DNA of 64,000 nt from Spirochaetales bacterium (GCA_027021365.1 JALUUM010000020.1:454726-518725), one strand, 5' to 3'. Numbered from the stretch's first letter, positions 17,276 through 27,138 are shown. A program made the numbers and translations. The notes: a model not told the origin generated them from the sequence alone.

Positions 17276-19270
17276 TCAAATCTCCTTAAGACCCTCATTC
17301 TTTTTTGGTCTTCCACGGCGGGATTTTTTCGGTGTTACATCCACTACACCCTGTTTTTCACTTTTCTTTTCAGAGGCGGATGCAGAGGGTTCTTCATTGA
17401 GCATATCGAGATATTCACTTCCGGCACTGGTTTCATCCGTAACCGATGCAAATGACTGTGCAATGTCCTCTCTTACAGTCGATCTCCTCCTTGAGAATGC
17501 TGCAAATGCCGCATCCTGGAAACCCTTGGAAACACCATGGAGGAATTCGTTCAGAACATTGGCCATTCCATCGAGTGTTGCTTTTTTCCGCTTTATCGAG
17601 GTTATATCGACATCGAGTAACAACCCTGGCTGAATATGATAGGGGTTTATCATATAGTCGAATTTGTTGAATTCGCTCTCGAGGAAGTTGAGTCTCTCTT
17701 CCATAACTCTTCGCTGAATGGGATATTTATATGCATACATTTTCTGTAGTTTTTCCCTCATGAGGATAAGTCTTCTCTTTATCTTGTCCTTCTCGAATAC
17801 GTAAGTCCTGTTCATCCTTTCAACTTCCGTATCGGCGGGTTTAATGAAGGATATCTCGTCCCAGCTCTTCTCTATATCTTCGTATAGCGGATCACCGGTC
17901 CTCGCTTTTATCTTGTTCTTGATCTTGTTCCTGTATTTTCTAGCAAGATCATTGAAGTCTACGATACCCTTCAGGAATTTTGAGTCTTCGTATACCATTT
18001 CCAGAACATCCCAGAGGTGCTGAACCTCTACCTCGAATGATTTTGCCTGAACATCGTATGCTTTTCTCTCTTCAAGGAGCTGTGCCTGATCGTAGTACTT
18101 CATCCTGATCGAATATCTTTCATCTGGCAACTGGCTTGGATCGGTATCTTCATATTCTCTCAGTACAAGCTCACGGGCATTCTTTAGGTTTTCCACGTAC
18201 TGGTAGCCCATCTTGGATGTATCAAGAATGGAGGTTATTGAGTTGACAGCCGTGTTGAAACCCCTGTTCCTTATATTCTCAAGGTCTATTATCTTTTTGA
18301 GGTTTTCTCTTACATTAAGGGGATCGTAATCTTCGGGATCAATTTCGGCACGAAGCCCCTCGATTTTGTCCATCAGAGATTTTGCAAAGAAGGTGTATCT
18401 CTTTGATTTTGGATCATCTTTCTCATCAGAGGTATACTTTTCCACCCTCTTCATCTTCTCAAATATTATCTCGCTGTCTGTCAATTCCTCCTTACCCTCG
18501 TCAATAATCTGATCCTTCAATCTCTCTATTTCCTTGTCTATCAGATCCATTATATTCTTCGAAATGAGGTCTTTTATCAGGAATTCTACGGTAACCTGAT
18601 AATGAAAAATTGGGCTTATCAATTCCGAATCGAGTATGTTTACCGATAGTTTTACATCCGTAACCGTTTTGGGTTTGCTGATATTGTCTTTGAAGGCACA
18701 TTTCACAACGGAGTAAGCATTCTCTCCTCTGATAAAGGCTCCAACGTCTGTTTTCTGCCTCAACAGAGAGTTGGTAAGGTTCTCGAGGTCATTTATACCT
18801 CTCTGAATATGTCCCTGCAGATGGCCGTACATGTTGACAATCGATTTCTCTATCTCGCCGGTGTTGAACTTGTCGACACCACCAACCTGGTCGAGAAGTG
18901 CTGCTATCTCCTTTGGTGTATATCGAGCCAGTGTTTTCATCTCTTCTTTGTCGATGAAGTTCCTTACCTTCTTCACCATCTCATCTTCTGCTGTGACGAT
19001 ATACCTGTTAAACATGTTCTGGTAATTCTGGTTGAAGTAGTTGTAGAGTTTTTCCTTCAAGCCTCCCATTATATCTATTCTTTCCAGAACCTCTTTCGGA
19101 AGTTTGGATGCAATATGATTCATGACCTTATCAACTTCTTCGCTCAACAGAAGGTCTACCTCTGCCTGTTGATCACGGAATTCCTGAGCCAATGAGTTTC
19201 TAGAACCAACTGCACTCGGTTTTTCAGGGTGAAAAACATTAGGACTCTTTGGTAGGTCTATACTTGCCAT
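17276..19270 (-). CDS. cfpA: Cytoplasmic filament protein CfpA
   Basis: CfpA forms the ribbon of cytoplasmic filaments that runs under the inner membrane of treponemes and relatives, close to the flagellar filaments. It is implicated in cell division and chromosome segregation. The 664-residue, highly charged, helix-rich sequence begins [18 protein letters not shown], which I recognise as the CfpA N-terminus, and its length matches (about 670-680 in Treponema). The C-terminal tail is low-complexity and ends in a basic RRGRPKKN motif resembling an AT-hook. Strong Shine-Dalgarno AGGAGGAG. It is divergent from the vWA gene and ends in a strong terminator. Downstream are the unknown 323-residue gene and the PPDK-like gene. 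Confidence 0.87.
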   Translation of the reverse strand: MASIDLPKSPNVFHPEKPSAVGSRNSLAQEFRDQQAEVDLLLSEEVDKVMNHIASKLPKEVLERIDIMGGLKEKLYNYFNQNYQNMFNRYIVTAEDEMVKKVRNFIDKEEMKTLARYTPKEIAALLDQVGGVDKFNTGEIEKSIVNMYGHLQGHIQRGINDLENLTNSLLRQKTDVGAFIRGENAYSVVKCAFKDNISKPKTVTDVKLSVNILDSELISPIFHYQVTVEFLIKDLISKNIMDLIDKEIERLKDQIIDEGKEELTDSEIIFEKMKRVEKYTSDEKDDPKSKRYTFFAKSLMDKIEGLRAEIDPEDYDPLNVRENLKKIIDLENIRNRGFNTAVNSITSILDTSKMGYQYVENLKNARELVLREYEDTDPSQLPDERYSIRMKYYDQAQLLEERKAYDVQAKSFEVEVQHLWDVLEMVYEDSKFLKGIVDFNDLARKYRNKIKNKIKARTGDPLYEDIEKSWDEISFIKPADTEVERMNRTYVFEKDKIKRRLILMREKLQKMYAYKYPIQRRVMEERLNFLESEFNKFDYMINPYHIQPGLLLDVDITSIKRKKATLDGMANVLNEFLHGVSKGFQDAAFAAFSRRRSTVREDIAQSFASVTDETSAGSEYLDMLNEEPSASASEKKSEKQGVVDVTPKKSRRGRPKKNEGLKEI

Positions 19271-19406
19271 ATCAATTCTCCTCCTAATTATATCATTAAT
19301 ATAAATTATTCATACTAGCCATAAAATGTAAAGCAATTTTTTTATTTACCCTTCCATTTTAGCCCATTTTGGTGCATTCTACAAGTAGAAAAAAAGGAGA
19401 TAGAAA

Positions 19407-20804
19407 ATGTTTAACAGGCGTATTTTCCTTATGTTTCTGATTCTCATGCTTCTGTTTTCATCGGGCATTGTCGGAGCGGATGAGAGAAAAGAAAATATTG
19501 ATATAATCATTGCACTGGACAAGTCTCTCTCCATGGTGGAAGAAATAGGGGCTGTCAAGGATTATGTAAAGAATTATATTGTTGATCAACTGGTTATTCC
19601 AGGGGATTACCTGTTGATTATCGGATTTTACGGAAAAACGGATATCCTTGTTTCACAGGTAGTGCAGGATGAAACTGAAAAAGGGGAAATAAAAGAAACA
19701 ATCGATACAATACAGGCTGACGGGCGTTTTACCGACATCGGTAATGCACTTGATGTGGTTCGTAAAGAATTGAAGAAGATTTCCAATGATAAGAGAAGAA
19801 AGTATGTACTCTTGCTGACGGATGGTAAGCAGGAAGCTCCTCCTACGAGCAAGTACTACTCTCCCGATGGTAAGTTCAACCATGAGTTCCTTGAAAATGC
19901 CAAGATCATCCAGAAGGAAGGATGGAAGATAGAGATACTTGGGATCGGGAAAATTCCCCAGGCAGAGGAACTTGCAAAAAAGCTTTCCGGTAATTATACA
20001 GAGCTCTCCAATCAACCAAGTGAAAGAGAAATAACCGAGAAAACTAAGAATATTTTATCTATCATTCAGGCTGAGTTGGTAGAGAAAAGAATTTCCATCA
20101 ATATGCAGGGTAGCGGCAGGATATCAATCAGACTTATACCAAAAAATCTTGAGAACGAATCAACAGTTGTTGTTCAACGAGTTGGATTAAGCTTTGGAAA
20201 AAATGATATAGAGAATGCGATAGAAAAAACCGTTAAGGTTAATATTCAGCCGGGTAAGAAAGAGCAATTAACCATTCCGGTTGTTTTGAAAACCCCTCTG
20301 AAAGAAGGAGATTATAGTGGTACCCTGATATTTGAATTTTCGGGAAATCAGAGATTCACGCCGGCAGCCTATGATGTCACGGTTCACGTAAAGGGTATGG
20401 TAGAATCATATCTGTTCTTGATAATACCCTTCGGTATAATAATACTTGCATTGATTGTTTTTCTCGTGGTTATGCTTGCCAGGAAGAGCGGGAAAGGACG
20501 ATTGAAATTCAGACTCATTATAGAAGAAACACCTTTGAGACGTAACAAGAACCAATGGACAATATCACAAGGAAAAAATCTCTATTTGAACGAGAGCCAT
20601 GATCTTATTTCAATCACCGATCACAGAACACCGAAGAGTATTGCAGCTTTCAGCCTGGTAGGAGAATCTCTAAGGATGAATATCCTTATAGATACGAGAT
20701 TTCCAGGAATCAGTGATATTCCGGAGAATGTACTGAACTGGAATTTCAAAGTTAGAAGCGAGAGCGGAAAAGATTTTCATTTGAGATTGGAGAACGTGAA
20801 ATAG
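19407..20804 (+). CDS. Exported vWA-domain membrane protein
   Basis: Residues 1-24 form a signal peptide. A von Willebrand factor A domain follows with an intact metal-ion-dependent adhesion site: D38-K-S40-L-S42, T109 and D139 (LLTDG). A beta-rich middle region leads to one transmembrane helix at about 334-358, with a cytoplasmic tail of about 105 residues. So the vWA domain probably faces the periplasm. In Treponema pallidum the vWA protein TP0750 lies just after cfpA, next to the TP0751 adhesin/protease gene, so this is probably the same locus (recalled, not computed). Shine-Dalgarno AAGGAG. The next gene starts four bases on. Confidence 0.85.
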   Translation: MFNRRIFLMFLILMLLFSSGIVGADERKENIDIIIALDKSLSMVEEIGAVKDYVKNYIVDQLVIPGDYLLIIGFYGKTDILVSQVVQDETEKGEIKETIDTIQADGRFTDIGNALDVVRKELKKISNDKRRKYVLLLTDGKQEAPPTSKYYSPDGKFNHEFLENAKIIQKEGWKIEILGIGKIPQAEELAKKLSGNYTELSNQPSEREITEKTKNILSIIQAELVEKRISINMQGSGRISIRLIPKNLENESTVVVQRVGLSFGKNDIENAIEKTVKVNIQPGKKEQLTIPVVLKTPLKEGDYSGTLIFEFSGNQRFTPAAYDVTVHVKGMVESYLFLIIPFGIIILALIVFLVVMLARKSGKGRLKFRLIIEETPLRRNKNQWTISQGKNLYLNESHDLISITDHRTPKSIAAFSLVGESLRMNILIDTRFPGISDIPENVLNWNFKVRSESGKDFHLRLENVK

Positions 20805-20807
20805 GAT

Positions 20808-21941
20808 ATGCATGAGTTTGACCTTTATCTCTTTGAAAGAGGAATGAGTTCGAAGATTCCGGGTATCCCCAGAGACTTTCCAGGATTCATATTTCCCTTC
20901 TGGGGAGACTTCTATTCAATTGATTTTATAGTTACGAGTTTTTACGGAATTGCAGATGAACCGGTTTTCTACCTTAACCAGAGAGAATACAGAGTAGCTC
21001 TATCACTCATGGAGAGATGGGAAAGTATAAAATTGGATTTGGTAATTGCTCAGAACGGTTATGAGAATCTTGTCAATCATGTCAAGAAAGGAAAATCTGA
21101 GTATGTCTTTCTCATGTCGACATCACAAGTTCTGTTTATAGATTTAATTGGATACCGGGAGAATTTTTCTTTGAACAGAGATGGTATATTCAAATTGTCA
21201 ATAGATGATACACCGGTAGATGCGTATATTGCGGGTAAACGAAAATTATTAAAATTATTAAGAAAATATAAAAGATTATTTGAAAATGGAGATAATTTCA
21301 GTAAAATACTTTTTGATGATGTATTATTAACTAATATGGATACCTTTGAAAATATTCCTGGCCTACTATTGTTCAGTAATTCAATCGACCAGTTGTATGA
21401 CAACAATAGATTGATAATTGCTAAATTCGGGAAAAAGCATGTTGAACCGATTTTCAAAAGGCTTCTCGATGTTGTAAATGTGGCCTCCGAGTCTCATATC
21501 ACCGGAGAAGGAGAAGTCATCGACTCATATATCGCTGGCGATGTAACTGTAAGCGGGAGAGTGGTAAATTCGGTTATATTTAAAAATGTCTCCATCGAGA
21601 AGAATGCGGAGATAGTAGATTCAGTAGTGATGAATGGCAATGCCATAGATTCAAAGTCCATAATAGAAAAATCACTGCTCTTTCCGTATTTAAAAGAAAA
21701 TAAGACTGGCAATTTCAATATTGGTAAAAACGTTCGTATCGGCAATAGGAAAAGTGATGCCAATAATATCGATTTCCCTTCACAGATTTGCAAGGGTATC
21801 GCAGTGATAGGAGTGAATAATGAAATACCAAGTAGCTTTGTAGCTGAGGCAGGTTCCTATGTTGCACCCAATGTTGCTATGAACCTTTTCAGAGAGAAGA
21901 GAATTTTAAAGAGAGGCAGTACTTTAAAAAATGATATTTGA
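20808..21941 (+). CDS. GlgC/GlgD-like protein, probably non-catalytic
   Basis: The C-terminal part (about 225-290: SYIAGDVTVSGRVVNSVIFK followed by NVSIEKNAEIVDSVVM) is a left-handed beta-helix with hexapeptide-like turns, as in ADP-glucose pyrophosphorylases. The N-terminal 210 residues resemble the nucleotidyltransferase fold loosely. They lack the GGxGxRL nucleotide loop and other active-site motifs, so catalysis is unlikely. GlgD-type subunits are also catalytically poor, which may be the closest model. No signal peptide. No other glycogen gene is in the window. It sits between the vWA gene and the DHH phosphoesterase gene, overlapping the latter by 11 bases. Confidence 0.65.
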   Translation: MHEFDLYLFERGMSSKIPGIPRDFPGFIFPFWGDFYSIDFIVTSFYGIADEPVFYLNQREYRVALSLMERWESIKLDLVIAQNGYENLVNHVKKGKSEYVFLMSTSQVLFIDLIGYRENFSLNRDGIFKLSIDDTPVDAYIAGKRKLLKLLRKYKRLFENGDNFSKILFDDVLLTNMDTFENIPGLLLFSNSIDQLYDNNRLIIAKFGKKHVEPIFKRLLDVVNVASESHITGEGEVIDSYIAGDVTVSGRVVNSVIFKNVSIEKNAEIVDSVVMNGNAIDSKSIIEKSLLFPYLKENKTGNFNIGKNVRIGNRKSDANNIDFPSQICKGIAVIGVNNEIPSSFVAEAGSYVAPNVAMNLFREKRILKRGSTLKNDI

Positions 21942-22908
21942 AGCAGTAATAAATTTCCTAGAATCAAATTCAAGATTTATTATCTCTGCTCATGAAACGC
22001 CGGATGGCGATGCCATCGGAAGTGAATATGCAATGCTTAAGGCACTGCAAAAATTAGGTAAAGAGGCATTGGTGATAAATTCAGACCCAATGCCGAATAA
22101 ATTCAGTTTTATCGACAGGTTCAATGAAATCAGAGTTATCAATGAGACCGCCCGGTTGCCGAAGAATCTTGGAGATTATGTCCTTCTGATCCTCGACACA
22201 AATGATGAAAACAATATTGGAATTGTTTCGCAACTAGTTTTACCAAAAGTCAAGGATTATTTTATCATTGATCACCATGAGAGTGATGAAGATCTGCTTG
22301 TACATAATTTGATACAAAAGAGCGCTTCATCCACCGCAGAAATTCTATATCTGCTTTTCAAGGAAATGGATGTCGAGATAGATTTTCAGATGGCTCAGGC
22401 ACTCTTCATGGCGATTGTCTATGATACAGGCTCTTTTATCTATCCCAAGACAACTGCCTTGACTTTCGAAATTGCAAGAGACCTTGTGGACATCGGCGTC
22501 AACCCAAATCACGTGTATAGTAAGGTATACGAGAGTAACTCTATTTCGTCTCTTCTTCTTCACTCAAAGGTCCTCTCGACATTAGAGCTTCTTTTCGATA
22601 ATCATGTTGCGATTCAGACGATGAGAAAAGAGGTCATCATAGAGTCGGGAGCACTCTATGAAGATGCCGATCAGATTATAAATTTTCCCCTCCGAAGTGA
22701 AGAGGTAAAGGTTTCCATCTTTTTCAAAGAGAATACGGAAGGATTGTTACGGTGCTCCCTACGTTCCAAGGGAAATATAAATGTAGCTGAGATCGCTCAA
22801 AGTTTTGGAGGTGGTGGTCATAGGACTGCCGCCGGTTTCAAATGCACACTCAGCCTTGAAGAAACAAAGAATCTGGTACTTGAAAAATTGCGTCCTTATT
22901 TCGTATAA
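21931..22908 (+). CDS. DHH-family phosphoesterase (NrnA-type oligoribonuclease / pAp phosphatase)
   Basis: NrnA-type enzymes degrade nanoRNA (and in some species pAp or c-di-NMP linear products) to nucleotides. The DHH domain motifs are complete: H21-x3-D25-x-D27 in SAHETPDGDAIG, D90 in LLILDTNDENN, and D114-H-H116 in FIIDHHESDED. The C-terminal DHHA1 domain has GGGGHRTAAG. At 325 residues the length fits NrnA well. It is soluble and cytoplasmic. It overlaps the GlgC-like gene upstream and is followed eight bases later by a lipoprotein gene; the link with those partners is unclear. Confidence 0.9.
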   Translation: MIFEAVINFLESNSRFIISAHETPDGDAIGSEYAMLKALQKLGKEALVINSDPMPNKFSFIDRFNEIRVINETARLPKNLGDYVLLILDTNDENNIGIVSQLVLPKVKDYFIIDHHESDEDLLVHNLIQKSASSTAEILYLLFKEMDVEIDFQMAQALFMAIVYDTGSFIYPKTTALTFEIARDLVDIGVNPNHVYSKVYESNSISSLLLHSKVLSTLELLFDNHVAIQTMRKEVIIESGALYEDADQIINFPLRSEEVKVSIFFKENTEGLLRCSLRSKGNINVAEIAQSFGGGGHRTAAGFKCTLSLEETKNLVLEKLRPYFV

Positions 22909-22916
22909 CAATTATA

Positions 22917-24461
22917 ATGAGAATACTTAAATCTTCTTTGTTTGCAATGCTCATCCTCACCTTTTTCATGCTATTTGCCTGTGACCAGTCCCCAGGCAGC
23001 AAAAGCGAAAATCTCCCTAACAATGCAAAGAGCATAGGCGATAGGCAGGTTCCTCAGTCTGAAAATGAACAGCCGGGTTCTGACTACGAGCAGTTGCTAA
23101 TAGATGAAAATAAACTGTTAATTCCCATAGGTGAAGAATATCGAGTACTTCAGGTTCTCGATGTCAATCTCGATTTGGATTTAAACGATGAACAGATAAT
23201 CGTGCTCAAGCGGAAGGATATCCAGGATTCTCACCTCAAAGTAATAGTTGTGGACTTCGATTCGATAAGGAATACGTATTTTAAGTCGTGGGAAGCAGAA
23301 ACAAATGCAGTCAATGCACACGACTTTTCACTTTCCCTAAGTGACATCGTTGGAGATCATAATTTGGAGATTATACTTCAGGGAACCAATGAAAAGGGTG
23401 AACTGACTTTAGATGTTTTCAGAAGAACTACCTCCCCCAATGGCCTGGGCCTATTCTTCACAAATATATGCAAGATAGTTTCCAACGGAAGCATAGAAAT
23501 TGAGGAACTGGAGAGATCCGAGAGTTATCAACTTGGGCAAAAGAACGGGATAAGTTTTCCTATTGTTGTCTATACACACGATCCTGAATCCAAGAATATA
23601 ATGGATCTATTAAAAATGACCTACTATTGGAAATATCCTAAGAACAGTTATATTCTCTCTTCAGTAGAAAAAATTCCCGGCAAAGTGGTTGAGGAAAAGA
23701 GACTGAAAGAACTGTTCAACAGCAAGAGTACAAAAGCCTTCGAGAATTTTATCAATGGGCCCTGGTACCATGCAGAGAAGAATAAACAGGGTGAGATTAT
23801 TCTTTTTCAGCCCGCTGAAAGAGAGATAAATATCTACAGCGGAAATGTCGAGGAAAGTTACAAATGGATCGAATCGGTATCAAAGATTTACAACAGACTT
23901 AGAATCGTAGCACAGAATGAATTTATACCTTCAATAAGGAAAACCATTTCTGTCCGTGTCCGTTCTCTCTATGAAATAGATGTAAGTTTCCAGGGTAAGG
24001 ATCGATGGGATTTCAGCAGTAAAAGATATATTAGACTACCGGAAAAAGTGCAAAGGGAAATGGTAGGATTGCATCGAAATGACTTTATAAAATTACTATC
24101 AGTACCATTAAAAGGGATATACAGAAACGATTCTCAAAAGATCGAGGTATTCTTCAATCCACCCTATTTCAAATGGACAGAGAATGGTAAAACAGAAAGC
24201 GGAGGATTTGCACTTTTTTCTTTCAGCAGAAATTCCAAAACGGATATAATTGAACTTCTTTTTATTGATGGCAACGGTATGGTTAAAAAAGTCTCATCCT
24301 TCGATTTCGATTTTGAAGAGACACGAGAGGGAAAGGAACTCAAAAGAGTGTTGACAATGAAACCAGTTGAAATAACGGCTTCCAAGGCAATCCCTCTTCA
24401 GCAAAAAGAGATAAAACTCTGGCAAATTGAATTCCTGAATGATCAGCCAGAAAAAAAATAG
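22917..24461 (+). CDS. Lipoprotein, possible relative of the Treponema TP0751 (pallilysin) family
   Basis: A signal peptide ends in a lipobox with LFAC, placing the lipidated Cys at residue 22; residues 24-60 are a flexible linker. The 514-residue protein has no HExxH metalloprotease motif. A central segment (ENFINGPWYHAEKN, then EIILFQPAEREINIYSG) has the look of a lipocalin-like barrel. TP0751 of T. pallidum is a lipocalin-fold lipoprotein encoded beside a vWA protein, and here the vWA gene lies three genes upstream in the same operon. I therefore suggest, without proof, that this is the positional relative of TP0751. It is probably anchored on the periplasmic or outer surface. Confidence 0.65.
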   Translation: MRILKSSLFAMLILTFFMLFACDQSPGSKSENLPNNAKSIGDRQVPQSENEQPGSDYEQLLIDENKLLIPIGEEYRVLQVLDVNLDLDLNDEQIIVLKRKDIQDSHLKVIVVDFDSIRNTYFKSWEAETNAVNAHDFSLSLSDIVGDHNLEIILQGTNEKGELTLDVFRRTTSPNGLGLFFTNICKIVSNGSIEIEELERSESYQLGQKNGISFPIVVYTHDPESKNIMDLLKMTYYWKYPKNSYILSSVEKIPGKVVEEKRLKELFNSKSTKAFENFINGPWYHAEKNKQGEIILFQPAEREINIYSGNVEESYKWIESVSKIYNRLRIVAQNEFIPSIRKTISVRVRSLYEIDVSFQGKDRWDFSSKRYIRLPEKVQREMVGLHRNDFIKLLSVPLKGIYRNDSQKIEVFFNPPYFKWTENGKTESGGFALFSFSRNSKTDIIELLFIDGNGMVKKVSSFDFDFEETREGKELKRVLTMKPVEITASKAIPLQQKEIKLWQIEFLNDQPEKK

Positions 24462-24479
24462 ATAAGTCCTCTATTTTTT
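24453..24479. terminator. Possible bidirectional terminator between convergent genes
   Basis: AAAAAATAG (24453-24461) and CTATTTTTT (24471-24479) form a 9-bp A/T-rich stem with a nine-base loop. It includes both stop codons of the converging lipoprotein and SPOR genes. The T-run falls inside the stem on each strand. The stem is weak in G+C. Confidence 0.4.
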
Positions 24480-25487
24480 CTTTGTAATGAAACCTGAAAA
24501 ACCGTTGTCTTTTAATTTTCCAAGCATTGACTGAGCGGTAGAAATGTTTCTGAAGGGTCCGACAAGAACACGGTAGTAAGCAGTGTCATTAACTGTTTCT
24601 TCTTTTACCGTTACGTTGAAATTGATCTTTAGCAGGTCCTTTTTCATATATTCCGCGTTTTCTCTTACATGAAATGAGCCTGTTTGAATGTAATATCCCT
24701 CGTCTTCCTTTTCTTTCATGAAGGTCATAATTGAGATAGGCTGTGGAATTACCATGTAATTATCAGTATCTTGAACTATCCTGTACTCTATACTCGTGCT
24801 GTATTTTTCAGAGAGCAGGGAAAGATACTCTTTCATCTTTTTCAGATCATTCTTTACCCGATATGCAGAGTACAACGAATAGACTACTTCGGGGAGCATC
24901 TCAACATCACTACTATTCTGCAGAGATTTCATGATTGATTGGAAACTTTTTATTGCTTCATCCGTTTGCCCCTGTGCAAAGAGAATCAAACCGGAAAGAA
25001 AAGTGGCTTTGAACTTCACGCTTTCAATTCCATCGAACTCCAGGATTTTTGCTATCCCCTTTTGTGCCATTTCCATTTCTCCCATCTGAGCAAGCATTAT
25101 GGAAGAGAGGAGCAAGGATTCGGTATTTTCTTCAACTGGATAGGACTCCCATGACTTTTGGTACATACCCTGTGCCTTGGGGATGTCTCCCGTTAACAGA
25201 TAGAGGTCGGCCCCCTTTTTTTCAATGAGAGCCTTATTCATGTCATCCTTGATGAAGGGCGAATACTTCTCGATATAATCGATACTCTTTTTTACATCTC
25301 TTTCAATTTCTACCAGTGAGGTAAGCTTTTTTGCATATCCTTGGGCTTTCTTGTTCTGTTCAAGCCATTCTATGTATTTCTTCTTTTCCTCTTCATCTCT
25401 TTTGTCATTCGAAGCATAAGTTATATGTACTACGAGAAGACTTAAAAGAATGGGTAGAAGCAACCTACTTTTTATCAATGCTCTCAT
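24471..25487 (-). CDS. Exported TPR protein with C-terminal SPOR domain
   Basis: Residues 1-25 form a signal peptide. Residues 30-250 are helical TPR-like repeats (for example TGDIPKAQGMYQKSWESYP and AQGQTDEAIKSFQSIM). Residues about 262-338 form a SPOR domain (GYYIQTGSFHVRENAEYMKK, then YRVLVGPFRNISTAQSMLGK), which binds denuded peptidoglycan at division sites. The protein is thus probably periplasmic and linked to cell-wall remodelling or division. It overlaps the LapA-like gene by 23 bases and has no Shine-Dalgarno of its own, so its translation is probably coupled. Confidence 0.85.
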   Translation of the reverse strand: MRALIKSRLLLPILLSLLVVHITYASNDKRDEEEKKKYIEWLEQNKKAQGYAKKLTSLVEIERDVKKSIDYIEKYSPFIKDDMNKALIEKKGADLYLLTGDIPKAQGMYQKSWESYPVEENTESLLLSSIMLAQMGEMEMAQKGIAKILEFDGIESVKFKATFLSGLILFAQGQTDEAIKSFQSIMKSLQNSSDVEMLPEVVYSLYSAYRVKNDLKKMKEYLSLLSEKYSTSIEYRIVQDTDNYMVIPQPISIMTFMKEKEDEGYYIQTGSFHVRENAEYMKKDLLKINFNVTVKEETVNDTAYYRVLVGPFRNISTAQSMLGKLKDNGFSGFITKKK

Positions 25488-25791
25488 CGGGAATGATGAT
25501 ACTTTCTTCTGTTTTTTCTATCGGTATATCTTTCTTAGACTTTTTCTTTTTGCCCTTTTCCTTGGGTGGAGGATTATCTTCCTTTTTCCTTTGCTTCGAC
25601 TTTTTCCGGAAAGTAAAGGGAATCATCGTGAGACTTCCCGCTATATAAGCTATGAGAAGGCTTAAAAATATTGGTACATCCTTGAATGTACGAAAGCCAA
25701 GTTCAATATTCGAAGTGTTTTTCAGGTTGAAAGCGGAAAACACTGCAATAACAATCAGTATAAGAAGAAATCCTATCATCTTAAATGTCAT
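25465..25791 (-). CDS. LapA-like (DUF1049) small membrane protein
   Basis: The 108-residue protein has two transmembrane helices (about 4-22 and 42-60) with the spacing of the LapA/YciS family, including an FNLKNTSNIELGF stretch between them. A very basic, disordered tail follows (KKSKQRKKEDNPPPKEKGKK). LapA of enteric bacteria takes part in control of lipopolysaccharide assembly, but most spirochaetes lack classical LPS, so the role here is open. It lies two bases after miaB and overlaps the SPOR gene. Confidence 0.7.
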   Translation of the reverse strand: MTFKMIGFLLILIVIAVFSAFNLKNTSNIELGFRTFKDVPIFLSLLIAYIAGSLTMIPFTFRKKSKQRKKEDNPPPKEKGKKKKSKKDIPIEKTEESIIIPDESIDKK

Positions 25792-25793
25792 TT

Positions 25794-27125
25794 CTATACG
25801 ATCCTCCCTCTGTATGTATTGCCTGAAAGGCTTTCCAGCTTTACCTCTACGAACCTTCCTATCATATCATCATTTCCCTCAAAAACAACCATCTCATTCC
25901 ACTCTGTTCTTCCGAGTATCTCACCCCTGTTCTTTTTCGATACCTGTTCTGCCAGGACTTTCGCATTACGTCCCAGCCTCTTCTCCCTATTCTTTCGGCT
26001 CAATCTCTTTTGAAGTTCGAACACCCTGTTCATCCTCTCAATCTTTTTCTCGTATGGTATCGGATCCGCCAGCTTAAATGCAGGTGTTCCCTCCCTTGGA
26101 TTATACCTGTAGATGAAGGCATCATCAAAATTTGCGGATTCCATCAACTTTAGCGTCAATTCGAGGTCTTCATCCTCCTCTCCGGGATAACCAATTAGAA
26201 TATCGGTTGTAATTGATATATCACTTATCTTCTCCCTGATTCTTTCCACCAGATTCAGATAATCTTCACGTGTATACCCTCTGTTCATCGATTTTAGAAT
26301 CCTATTTGAACCGTGTTGTACGGGTAAATGGATATGCCTGCATATTTTGTCTTCTTTTTCAATCAATTCCATTACTCTCTTAGAAAGGTCCTTGGGATGC
26401 GAGGTAAGGAAACGTATCCAGGTGTTTTCAGGTGTGTTTTCTGCAACGAGTTCAAGGATCCGAGGAAAGTCGACGTATTTTCCGTTTGTTTCGAATCTGT
26501 AAGAGTTGACATTCTGTCCCAGCAGAGTTATTTCCACTACACCCAGCTCGGTAAGGTTTCTTATCTCTTCTATGATCAATTGAGGGTCACGTGATACTTC
26601 TCTTCCGCGAACGTAGGGAACGATACAGTAAGAGCAGAAATTATTACAACCATGCATTATGGGGATAAATGTCTTGAAAGAACCACTGTAATGATTGTTG
26701 AAAAAGCTGTAATCAGCGGTTTTTGTTGCAGAAAATCTTAGATTCTTTTCCAAGACTTCATCGAGATACAGTGCGATCTTATGTTTCTCAAAATTGCCGA
26801 CAACAAGATCGATTTCCGGAACCTTTTTCATAAGTTTTTCTTGAATACGCTGCGCCATGCATCCCATTACAGTCAATTTGAAGTTTCTCTTACTCTTTTC
26901 ATGTTTGTAGAAACCAAGTCGACCCCATATTCGATTTTCTGCCGTTTCTCTGACCGAGCACGTATTCAATATTACGGCATCTGCTTTATCAGCCTCCCTC
27001 GTCTCTTCCCAGCCGTACGATTTTAGGATACTAACAAGAGATGCTGATTCGGCCTCATTCATCTGACAACCGTAGGTTTCTATTAGAAATTTCTTGCTAG
27101 CCATATTTCCCATATTCACTGCCAA
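25794..27125 (-). CDS. miaB: tRNA-2-methylthio-N6-dimethylallyladenosine synthase
   Basis: MiaB adds a methylthio group to i6A37 of tRNAs that read UNN codons. The three domains are present. The UPF0004 domain has cluster cysteines at about C20 (ETYGCQMNEAES), C56 (LNTCSVRE) and C89 (VMGCMAQR). The radical SAM domain has C160-x3-C164-x2-C167 (HGCNNFCSYC). A C-terminal TRAM domain ends GRFVEVKLESLSGNTYRGRIV. The 5' end reads TTG-GCA-GTG-AAT-ATG-GGA-AAT-ATG. The true start is probably the ATG at 27113 or 27104 rather than the TTG at 27125, because a GGGA sequence precedes the second ATG. Confidence 0.95.
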   Translation of the reverse strand: MAVNMGNMASKKFLIETYGCQMNEAESASLVSILKSYGWEETREADKADAVILNTCSVRETAENRIWGRLGFYKHEKSKRNFKLTVMGCMAQRIQEKLMKKVPEIDLVVGNFEKHKIALYLDEVLEKNLRFSATKTADYSFFNNHYSGSFKTFIPIMHGCNNFCSYCIVPYVRGREVSRDPQLIIEEIRNLTELGVVEITLLGQNVNSYRFETNGKYVDFPRILELVAENTPENTWIRFLTSHPKDLSKRVMELIEKEDKICRHIHLPVQHGSNRILKSMNRGYTREDYLNLVERIREKISDISITTDILIGYPGEEDEDLELTLKLMESANFDDAFIYRYNPREGTPAFKLADPIPYEKKIERMNRVFELQKRLSRKNREKRLGRNAKVLAEQVSKKNRGEILGRTEWNEMVVFEGNDDMIGRFVEVKLESLSGNTYRGRIV

Positions 27126-27138
27126 TATACAAATAATG

